The notes under the pieces were generated by a model. It saw nothing but the letters and a program-made list of their open reading frames with translations, made no database searches and was not told the origin of the DNA. This document shows, in pieces, positions 35,107-42,589 of a stretch of 64,000 nt of DNA (position 1 is the first letter of the stretch; every line of letters begins with the position of its first letter). The translations under genes and the position numbers were made by a program. Source of the stretch: Streptomyces sp. DG1A-41 (GTDB lineage Bacteria > Actinomycetota > Actinomycetes > Streptomycetales > Streptomycetaceae). The stretch spans positions 2,999,001-3,063,000 of the forward strand of contig NZ_CP146350.1 of the NCBI RefSeq assembly GCF_037055355.1, given 5' to 3'.

Positions 35107-36405
35107 ATGGAGACGGAAGACCGGCGTAGCCGGCATCAGCAACTCATCGACGCGCTACGCCCGGAGGCGAAGGCCGCCCCGCTGTCCCGGCGAGCGGTGC
35201 GCGCCGATGTGGTGCTGGCGTTCGTACTGACCGTCATTGCCCTGTTCGTGGCGGTGCGCTATCCCGGCGACGGGCCGGTGAACATCGACCCCCCTACGGT
35301 GGACGTCGGGACCGGGGTCCCGGCCCCGCCCTCGCCGCCCGACCCTGGTCATGTGCCCGTGGAGGAAGAATCCTCCTCCGTGCCCTGGCCCCTGGTCGTC
35401 CTGTCGACGCTGCCGCTGGCAGCCCGGCGCCGGTATCCGCTGACCTTGTTCGTGGTGGTGCTGGGCGCAGCACTGGCCATCGGCGGCTCCGCCTCCTGGA
35501 TCACCGTCCTGACCTGTGTCATCGGCGCATACAGCGCCGTCGTATACAGCCGTTACCGGACAACGGCGATCGCCGTCCTGGTGATCGCCGCCGCGCTGTC
35601 CGGTTTCGCTTTCCGCAACGCGGAACCCGTGCTCCCCGGATGGTCCAGCCCGGGATTCGTGCTCCTGGTGGCAGGGATGCTGGCCAGCCTCGTCCGCTTT
35701 CTGCAACTGCGGCTGGCGTCCAGCCGGGACCGGGTGACAGAACTGCAGGCCGCTCAGGAGAAGGCCACGCGCCGCGCCGTCGAGGAGGAGCGTGCCCGCA
35801 TCGCCGCCGAACTGCACGACGTTGTGACCCACAATGTGAGCGTGATGGTGATCCAGGCTGGCGCGGCCCGCAAAGTGATGGACATGGCGCCCGAGCAGTC
35901 GAAGGAGGCACTGCTGGCCGTCGAGGCGGGCGGTCGGGCCGCCATGGCCGAACTCCGCCACGTGATGGGCCTGCTGGCCGCCCCGGACCACGAGAAGCCC
36001 GACGGCCTGGAGCCCCAGCCGGGGCTCGCACAGCTCGACGCGCTCGTCGCACGAGTACGCGCCGCCGGTACGCCCGTGAGCGTCGGGGTGTCGTTGCCGC
36101 CGGATCCTCTGCCACCGGGGGTGGACCTCGCGGCGTATCGCGTCGTACAGGAGGCGCTGACCAACACGATCAAACATGCGCGCGGCGCGCAGGCGTCCGT
36201 CGCCATTGGTTACACCGACGCCTGTCTGGAGATCGAGGTCACGGACACCGGCGGCGCCAGGGATTCCCCGCCGGTCGGGAGCAACGGCCGTGGCCACATG
36301 GGGCTGCGCGAGCGGCTGGCCGTCTACAAGGGCGAGCTGACGGCTGGGCCGACAAACGCCGGCGGCTACCGGGTGACCGCCCGTATCCCGCGGAGCACCG
36401 TATGA
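35107..36405 (+). CDS. Sensor histidine kinase, HisKA_3 (NarL-partner) family
   Basis: 432 residues from ATG 35107; an in-frame ATG at 35050 is possible but without a good ribosome site. Four or five transmembrane segments (about residues 35-180) enclose a short Pro-rich outside loop. The HisKA_3 box ARIAAELHDVVTHNVSVMVIQAG (in part) places the phospho-acceptor at H237. The HATPase part has VVQEALTNTIKHA and GRGHMGLRERLAVYKGELTAG (in part). Its stop overlaps the response regulator start in an ATGA. Kinases of this type next to MacB-like exporters often sense envelope-active compounds. Confidence 0.9.
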   Translation: METEDRRSRHQQLIDALRPEAKAAPLSRRAVRADVVLAFVLTVIALFVAVRYPGDGPVNIDPPTVDVGTGVPAPPSPPDPGHVPVEEESSSVPWPLVVLSTLPLAARRRYPLTLFVVVLGAALAIGGSASWITVLTCVIGAYSAVVYSRYRTTAIAVLVIAAALSGFAFRNAEPVLPGWSSPGFVLLVAGMLASLVRFLQLRLASSRDRVTELQAAQEKATRRAVEEERARIAAELHDVVTHNVSVMVIQAGAARKVMDMAPEQSKEALLAVEAGGRAAMAELRHVMGLLAAPDHEKPDGLEPQPGLAQLDALVARVRAAGTPVSVGVSLPPDPLPPGVDLAAYRVVQEALTNTIKHARGAQASVAIGYTDACLEIEVTDTGGARDSPPVGSNGRGHMGLRERLAVYKGELTAGPTNAGGYRVTARIPRSTV

Positions 36406-37088
36406 ATATGGACCAGCCACCGCTGCGCGCCGTCATCGCCGACGATCAAGCCCTCGTCCGCACCGGTTTCAAGATGATCCTGGCCGCGGACGGCATCGAA
36501 GTGACGGCCGAGGCGGCCGACGGGGCCGAGGCTGTCGCAGCGGTCCGCCAAACGCGGCCCGACGTCGTCCTCATGGACATCCGGATGCCGGAGATGGACG
36601 GCATCGAGGCCACCAGGCGCATCATCGGCGACGCCAGCCCGGACGGAACGCGGGTCATCATCCTCACCACATACGACCTCGACCACTACGTCTACGCCGC
36701 GCTCACAGCCGGCGCCAGCGGCTTCCTGCTCAAGGACGTCACCCCCGAACATCTGGTCTCCGCCTTACGCCTGGTGCAGACCGGCGACGCTCTCCTCGCG
36801 CCCACGATCACTCGTCGGCTGATCGAGCGCTTCGCCCATCACGACGAACCGCAGACCATCGCCCCGCACCGCGATCTGTCCGGCCTGACCCCGCGCGAGC
36901 TCGAGGTGCTCCGCCTACTCGCGACGGGCCTCAGTAATGCCGAACTCGCCTCCCGGCTGTTCCTCAGCCCGACCACGGTCAAGAGCCACGTCGGCCGCAT
37001 CCTGTCGAAGCTGGACCTGCGCGACCGCGTCCAGGCCGTCGTCTTCGCCTACGAGACGGGGCTGATCGCCCCGGGTGGGGGCGCCTAG
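36402..37088 (+). CDS. NarL/LuxR-family response regulator
   Basis: 228 residues. The receiver domain has the acidic pocket in VIADDQ, the phospho-acceptor D59 in VVLMDIRMPEMDG, the Thr in VIILTTYD and Lys in GFLLKDV. The C-terminal LuxR HTH (about 160-222) reads LTPRELEVLRLLATGLSNAE and TTVKSHVGRILSKLDLRDR. ATG 36402 overlaps the kinase stop. The natural target is the divergent ABC exporter operon and its own promoter. Confidence 0.93.
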   Translation: MNMDQPPLRAVIADDQALVRTGFKMILAADGIEVTAEAADGAEAVAAVRQTRPDVVLMDIRMPEMDGIEATRRIIGDASPDGTRVIILTTYDLDHYVYAALTAGASGFLLKDVTPEHLVSALRLVQTGDALLAPTITRRLIERFAHHDEPQTIAPHRDLSGLTPRELEVLRLLATGLSNAELASRLFLSPTTVKSHVGRILSKLDLRDRVQAVVFAYETGLIAPGGGA

Positions 37089-37103
37089 ATGATTGATCCA
37101 AGG

Positions 37104-37300
37104 TCAGTGGTCGTAGCCGGTCAGTGACCGGAAGACTGGTTGGTCGGTGTGGTGGTTGTGCCAGATCGCGGTGGTCAGAGCGAGGAGTCGTTGCACGACG
37201 CGGACTGCTGCCCCGGCAGGTCTGGTTGACGGGCTCGAACAGCTGCCGTAGCGGCTTGAACAGCGCCGCGCCGGCCCGTTCTGGTTTGCTCTTGCGGGAC
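37104..37300 (-). mobile_element. Decayed IS982-like transposase, C-terminal remnant
   Basis: On the minus strand the end reads RVVQRLLALTTAIWHNHHTD then RSLTGYDH and a stop at 37104-37106, which I recognise as the C-terminus of Streptomyces IS982-family transposases. Just upstream, in a different frame, LFKPLRQLFEPVNQT matches the preceding conserved segment. The rest of the transposase is missing or scrambled and no intact terminal repeats were found. Family assignment is from memory of the motif, not a search. Confidence 0.6.
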
Positions 37301-37515
37301 CGGCCGCAGCCGGACGCCCAGCCAGTGAGTTGAAGTTCGATGTGGCTCTTGACACGGACCGGCCAACTGTCCTCAGAGCCGCAGCGGCCTTCGGTCTTGG
37401 CAGGGTTTCCGGCGTCGCAGCGGATCACCAAGTAAGCGTCAGCCGTCATGCCGTCACCCCAGGGGCGCATTCCGAGGCGCGACGTCGACGCCTGCCAGGT
37501 CATCGAGCGCCGACG

Positions 37516-37552
37516 CTACTGAGCCCCCTACGGCTCGAAGGGGGCTCAGTAG
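37516..37552. terminator. Strong inverted repeat near the IS remnant
   Basis: A perfect 14-bp stem (37516-37529 with 37539-37552) with a 9-nt loop. It lies downstream of the response regulator and also downstream of the minus-strand radical SAM gene, so it could terminate both. It might instead be an insertion sequence end. Confidence 0.6.
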
Positions 37553-37586
37553 TCGCCAGAAACGCTTCAGCGAGGCTCCGAGAGCC

Positions 37587-37772
37587 TCAGACCCACACCA
37601 CCTCTGAGCGGATGACCGAGGCCCCTCCCGGGCCCGGCAGAGGCGTACAAGGCCCACTCTGCTGCACCGGCTGCCGACGGCTCGTAGCCTCGACAGCAGC
37701 CAGCGCAGCGGCCACCTCGTCCTCACTCGCCCCCGCCAGGGCATCCATCACCCGAACGAGTGCGTCACTCAC
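37587..37772 (-). CDS. Possible small protein coupled to the radical SAM gene
   Basis: 61 residues from GTG 37770-37772, one base after the TGA of the radical SAM gene, so translational coupling is possible. It begins MSDALVRVMDALAGASEDEV, a plausible amphipathic helix, then becomes Pro/Gly-rich. Third-position GC is moderate. I do not recognise a family, and it may be just the open tail of another frame. Confidence 0.35.
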   Translation of the reverse strand: MSDALVRVMDALAGASEDEVAAALAAVEATSRRQPVQQSGPCTPLPGPGGASVIRSEVVWV

Positions 37773-37773
37773 C

Positions 37774-39738
37774 TCAGTGCTCGTGCCCGCTCGGCGCCGG
37801 CGCGGCATTCTTGACCGAGAGAGGCAGCAGCTTCTTCCCGGTCGGGCCGATTTGTATGGCCGTGTCCATCTGCGGGCAGACCCCGCAGTCGAAGCACGGT
37901 GTCCAGCGGCAGTCCTCGACCTCCGTCTCGTCGAGGGCGTCCTGCCAGTCCTCCCAGAGCCAGTCCTTGTCCAGGCCGGAGTCCAGGTGGTCCCAGGGGA
38001 GGACCTCCTCATAGGTGCGCTCACGGGTCGTGTACCAGTCGACGTCGACGCCGAAGGGGGCCAGCGCCTTTTCGGCGCACCGCATCCAGCGGTCGTACGA
38101 GAAGTGCTCGCGCCAGCCGTCGAAGCGGCCGCCGTCCTCGTAGACCGCGCGGATGACGGCGCCGATCCGGCGGTCGCCTCGGGACAGCAGGCCTTCGACG
38201 ATGCCGGGCTTGCCGTCGTGGTAGCGGAAGCCGATGGAGCGGCCGTACTTCTTGTCGCCGCGGATCTTGCTCCGCAGTTTCTCCAGGCGGGCGTCCGTCT
38301 CCTCCGCCGACAGCTGCGGCGCCCACTGGAAGGGGGTGTGGGGCTTGGGGACGAAGCCGCCGATCGAGACCGTGCAGCGGATGTCGTTGGACTTGGACAC
38401 CTCGCGGCCCTTGGCGATGACCTTCGTCGCCATGTCGGCGATCTGGAGGACGTCGTCGTCGGTCTCCGTCGGCAGGCCGCACATGAAGTACAGCTTCACC
38501 TGGCGCCAGCCGTTGCCGTACGCCGTGGCGACCGTGCGGATCAGGTCCTCTTCCGAGACCATCTTGTTGATGACCTTGCGGATGCGTTCCGAGCCGCCCT
38601 CAGGGGCGAAGGTGAGGCCGGAGCGGCGGCCGTTGCGCGTGAGTTCGTTCGCCAGGTCGATGTTGAAGGCGTCCACGCGGGTGGACGGGAGGGAGAGGCC
38701 GATCTTGTCGTCCTCGTAGCGGTCCGCGAGGCCCTTGGCGATGTCGCCGATCTCCGAGTGGTCCGCCGAGGAGAGGGACAGCAGGCCCACCTCCTCGAAG
38801 CCCGTCGCCTTCAGGCCCTGCTCGACCATGTCGCCGATGCCCGTGATGGAGCGCTCGCGGACCGGGCGGGTGATCATGCCGGCCTGGCAGAAACGGCAGC
38901 CGCGGGTGCAGCCGCGGAAGATCTCCACCGACATGCGCTCGTGGACCGTCTCCGCGAGCGGGACCAGGGGCTGCTTGGGGTAGGGCCACTCGTCGAGGTC
39001 CATCACCGTGTGCTTGGAGACCCGCCACGGGACACCGCTGCGCTTCGGTACGACTCGGGCGATACGGCCGTCCGGCAGGTACTCGACGTCGTAGAAGCCG
39101 GGCACGTACACCCCGCCCGTCTTCGCCAGGCGGAAGAGGAGCTCCTCGCGGCCGCCGGGGCGGCCCTCCGCCTTCCAGGCGCGGATGATCGCGGTGACCT
39201 CGAGAACGGCCTGCTCGCCGTCGCCGATCACCGCGCAGTCGATGAAGTCCGCGATCGGCTCGGGGTTGAACGCGGCGTGGCCGCCGGCCATGACGATCGG
39301 GTCGTCCAGGCCGCGGTCCTTGGACTCCAGGGGGATCCCGGACAGGTCCAGGGCCGCCAGCATGTTCGTGTAGCCCAGCTCCGTGGAGAAGGACAGGCCG
39401 AGCACGTCGAAGGCCTTCACGGGCCGGTGGCTGTCCACCGTGAACTGCGGGACGCCGTGCTCCCGCATCAGCTCCTCGAGGTCCGGCCACACGCTGTAGG
39501 TGCGCTCGGCGAGGACGCCCTGCTGCTCGTTGAGCACCTCGTAGAGGATCTGGACGCCCTGGTTGGGCAGGCCGACCTCGTAGGCGTCCGGGTACATGAG
39601 CGCCCAGCGGACGTCACAGGAGTCCCAGTCCTTGACCGTGGAGTTGAGTTCTCCGCCGACGTACTGGATCGGCTTCTGCACATGCGGGAGCAGAGCTTCG
39701 AGCTGCGGGAACACCGACGCAGCGACTTCGGCAGGCAT
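37774..39738 (-). CDS. B12-binding radical SAM protein (TIGR03960 family)
   Basis: 654 residues from ATG 39736-39738, preceded at 8 nt by AAGG. A cobalamin-binding-like N-domain (about 40-200: VRWALMYPDAYEVGLPNQGV, VLGLSFSTELGYTNML, PIVMAGGHAAFNPEPIADFI) is followed by the radical SAM core with CxxxCxxC in RGCTRGCRFCQAG. Cysteine-rich ends include CRWTPCFDCGVCPQ. This family is normally fused or adjacent to the DUF2344 domain, which here is 20 kb away at 17067-17849. It is probably a modification enzyme; the substrate is unknown. Confidence 0.93.
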   Translation of the reverse strand: MPAEVAASVFPQLEALLPHVQKPIQYVGGELNSTVKDWDSCDVRWALMYPDAYEVGLPNQGVQILYEVLNEQQGVLAERTYSVWPDLEELMREHGVPQFTVDSHRPVKAFDVLGLSFSTELGYTNMLAALDLSGIPLESKDRGLDDPIVMAGGHAAFNPEPIADFIDCAVIGDGEQAVLEVTAIIRAWKAEGRPGGREELLFRLAKTGGVYVPGFYDVEYLPDGRIARVVPKRSGVPWRVSKHTVMDLDEWPYPKQPLVPLAETVHERMSVEIFRGCTRGCRFCQAGMITRPVRERSITGIGDMVEQGLKATGFEEVGLLSLSSADHSEIGDIAKGLADRYEDDKIGLSLPSTRVDAFNIDLANELTRNGRRSGLTFAPEGGSERIRKVINKMVSEEDLIRTVATAYGNGWRQVKLYFMCGLPTETDDDVLQIADMATKVIAKGREVSKSNDIRCTVSIGGFVPKPHTPFQWAPQLSAEETDARLEKLRSKIRGDKKYGRSIGFRYHDGKPGIVEGLLSRGDRRIGAVIRAVYEDGGRFDGWREHFSYDRWMRCAEKALAPFGVDVDWYTTRERTYEEVLPWDHLDSGLDKDWLWEDWQDALDETEVEDCRWTPCFDCGVCPQMDTAIQIGPTGKKLLPLSVKNAAPAPSGHEH

Positions 39739-39825
39739 GTCGCGCACCTTCGTGAGCTGGACTGAACGGGCAGGGTGACCATCCAGACTAACGCGACCGG
39801 GCCGTACCTTCGTACGCGCGGAAGA

Positions 39826-41332
39826 TCAGAGGCCCGCCGCCCCGCCCTTGGTCCTCTCCCAGAATCCGGGCAGCTCGGTCTCCACGCGCACCGCCCGCTG
39901 CTCCTCGCGCTCATGGAGCAGGCCGTAGGTGAAGGCGCTCTCCCCGGCCGCGTGGGCGACCGCCGACAGCTCGCGCAGCGCCTGCCGGGCCATCACGCTG
40001 TCCTGGTGCTCGCCGAGCAGGTTCTGGAGCGCCTTCATGGACTTGACCAGGGCCTTGGCCGGCTTGCCGAGGGCCGGTCGGGCCGCCTCCGCCGCGTAGC
40101 GGGCACGCTTGGTCTTCTTGCGGGCGTCGTGGATCGCGACATCCCGGTCGGTGCCGGGCTCCAGTTCCGCGGCCCGCTCGACCAGCCCGGCGACCTTGCG
40201 GAAGTCCTTCTTCACGGCCTTGGCGATCGGCTTGGAGGGCTTCTTGCCAGGCCGCCTTCCGCAGGGGCGGATCGGCGATCAGCGCGTCCAGTGCGTCCAG
40301 CAGGGCGAGGTAGCGGCCCGAGTCCAGGACGCCGATGAGCCGGCCGCGGGCCCCGCCGTGCTCGGCGCTCGACCAGGTGCGCAGCCGCTCTGCGACCGGG
40401 CCGCGGACCAGGGCGGCCGGCACCTCGTCGAGGGCCGCCGTGAGCCGTTCGGTCAGCACCTCGCGGTCCCGGTCCCGGCCCAGCTCACCGGCCAGCCACT
40501 TGAGCTCGTCGCCGACCGGGTCGGTGACGGTCCGGTCGAGGATCTCGCCGTACGACTTGAAGGTGCTGCGCAGCCGGCGGGTGGCGACGCGCATCCTGTG
40601 CACGGAGTCCTCGGCGTCCCGCCGCACGGCCGGGTCGAGCTCGACGATGGCGTCCCGCTGGGCGCGCGCATACGCCAGGACGTGGTCTCCGGCGGTCACC
40701 GGTTTCCCTGCGGGAGCGGACGTGCGCTGCTGGTGCGGCGCCGTCTCCGCCAGGGCCCGCGCCAGCTTCGACGCCGAGGCCGACGGCCGTACGCCCGCCT
40801 TGCGCAGCCGCTTGTCCACCTTGTCGAGGAAGGCCGGGTCTCCCCCGTCTGCGAGCTCCACCTCGATCTCCGTCCACTGCGCTTCACCGCCGTCGGCCGT
40901 GAGCCGGTCGGCCCGTACCTCGTCGACGCTGACCTCGGCGAGCAGCCGGCCGTCGGCGTCGACGAGGTGACGTACGTCCCGGTCGGAGCGCAGCCGGACG
41001 ACGGGCAGCAGTTCGCCGTCGCGGACGCGGGAGCGGACAAGCCCGGCGAGGTCACCGGGGAGGGTGTCGGAGAGCGGGGCGTGGATCTCGTCGCGGACGC
41101 CGGGGGCGACGGGGAACTTCAGATGCCAGCCCGCGTCCGAGCCGCCGGTGCGGCGGCGCAGGGTGATGGACGACGCGGCGAGGCGTTCGTCGGCGGTGTC
41201 GTAGTAGGTGGCGTCGAGGTGGGCGACGCCCTTGTCGAGCACGGCCGCGACCCCGGCGACACCGGTCAGGTCGGGAAGCCCGCTGTCCTCGGACTCGTAC
41301 TTCCGCTCGATCTCACGCTTGGTGTCCGCCAT
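39826..41332 (-). pseudogene. CYTH-CHAD domain protein with a frameshift
   Basis: The CYTH domain (about residues 1-200) is complete with the EIERK motif at the start (MADTKREIERKYE), which binds triphosphate or polyphosphate. The CHAD helical domain, which binds polyphosphate granules, begins near residue 220 (DSVHRMRVATRRLRSTFKSY, in part) and then loses frame at about 40249. There the minus strand has one extra T: GCC(T)GGCAAGAAG. After it, KKPSKPIAKAVKKDFRKVAG continues in the other frame to RTKGGAAGL at 39826. Removing that base restores one ~500-residue protein. It may be a sequencing indel or a true mutation. Confidence 0.85.
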
Positions 41333-41351
41333 GGACCGAATCTAGTCGGCC

Positions 41352-41385
41352 CGGAGGCGGGGCGGCAGGGGCCGTCCCGCCTCCG
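41352..41385. terminator. Terminator downstream of rodA
   Basis: A perfect 10-bp stem (41352-41361 with 41376-41385), 2 nt past the rodA stop on the minus strand. It marks the end of the mreB-to-rodA cluster. Confidence 0.7.
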
Positions 41386-41386
41386 T

Positions 41387-42589
41387 TCACGCCGACATCG
41401 GGCGCTGTACCCGGATCGACTGCAACAGACCGACCGCTATCCACACGGCGAACATCGACGAACCGCCGTAGGACACGAACGGCAGCGGCAGGCCGGTGAC
41501 CGGCATGATGCCGAGCGTCATGCCGATGTTCTCGAACGTCTGGAAGGCGAACCAGGCGACGATGCCGGCGGCCACGATCGTGCCGTACAGATCGCTCGTC
41601 TCCCGGGCGATACGGCAGGCCCGCCACAGCACGATGCCGAGCAGCAGGATGATCAGGCCGCCGCCGAGGAAGCCCAGCTCCTCCCCCGCCACGGTGAAGA
41701 CGAAGTCCGTCTGCTGCTCGGGCACGAACTGGCCGGTGGTCTGCGAGCCGTGGAAGAGGCCGGAGCCGGTCAGGCCGCCGGAGCCGATGGCGATACGGGC
41801 CTGGTTGGTGTTGTAGCCGACGCCGGCCGGGTCGAGCTCCGGGTTGGCGAAGGCGGCGAAGCGGGCGATCTGGTAGTCGTCGAGCACCCCGAGCTGCCAG
41901 ACGGTGATCGCGCCGAGCGAACCCGCGCCGAGCAGCCCGAACACCCACCGGTTGGTGGCGCCGGAGGCGAGCAGCACGCCGAGCACGATGATGACCATCA
42001 CCATGACCGACCCGAGGTCGGGCATGAGCATCACGATCGCCATGGGCACGGCTGCCAGGCCCAGCGCCTGCACGACCGTGCGGTGGTCGGGGTACTGCCT
42101 GTCGCCCGCGTCGACTCTGGCCGCCAGCAGCATCGCCATGCCCAGGATGATCGTGACCTTCACGAACTCCGAGGGCTGGAGGGAGAAGCCGCCGGGGAGC
42201 TTGATCCAGGAGTGGGCGCCGTTGATGGTGGAGCCCAGTGGTGTGAGCACCAGCAGGATCAGCAGGAGCGAGAGGCCGTACAGGAACGGGACGGCCGTGC
42301 GCAGGCCGCGGTGGCCGAGCCAGATCGTGCCGGCCATCAGGGCGAGGCCGATGCCGGTGTTCAGCAGGTGCCGGACGAGGAAGTAGTACGGGTCGCCCTG
42401 GTTGAGCTCCGTGCGGTTGCGGGTCGCCGAGTAGACGAGGAGCGTGCCGAGCAGCGACAGCGCCGTCGCCGACAGCAGGATCGGCCAGTCGAGCCGCCGC
42501 GCCACCGAGTCGCGGGCGAGGAGCCTGGTCCAGCCGGAGCGCTCGGGGCCGTAGCCGGAGACCTGGAAGCTGTTCGCACCGCCGGTCAT
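41387..42589 (-). CDS. rodA: SEDS peptidoglycan polymerase RodA
   Basis: 400 residues with about ten transmembrane segments. SEDS signatures are clear: STINGAHSWIKLPGGFSLQPSEFVKV (in part), MLMPDLGSVMVM with the catalytic-type Asp, VPEQQTDFVFTVAGEELGF, and the C-terminal TGLPLPFVSYGGSSM. It polymerises lipid II glycan strands together with the class B PBP encoded just upstream; its ATG overlaps the PBP stop in an ATGA. In S. coelicolor the corresponding gene (sfr) takes part in spore wall synthesis. Confidence 0.95.
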   Translation of the reverse strand: MTGGANSFQVSGYGPERSGWTRLLARDSVARRLDWPILLSATALSLLGTLLVYSATRNRTELNQGDPYYFLVRHLLNTGIGLALMAGTIWLGHRGLRTAVPFLYGLSLLLILLVLTPLGSTINGAHSWIKLPGGFSLQPSEFVKVTIILGMAMLLAARVDAGDRQYPDHRTVVQALGLAAVPMAIVMLMPDLGSVMVMVIIVLGVLLASGATNRWVFGLLGAGSLGAITVWQLGVLDDYQIARFAAFANPELDPAGVGYNTNQARIAIGSGGLTGSGLFHGSQTTGQFVPEQQTDFVFTVAGEELGFLGGGLIILLLGIVLWRACRIARETSDLYGTIVAAGIVAWFAFQTFENIGMTLGIMPVTGLPLPFVSYGGSSMFAVWIAVGLLQSIRVQRPMSA

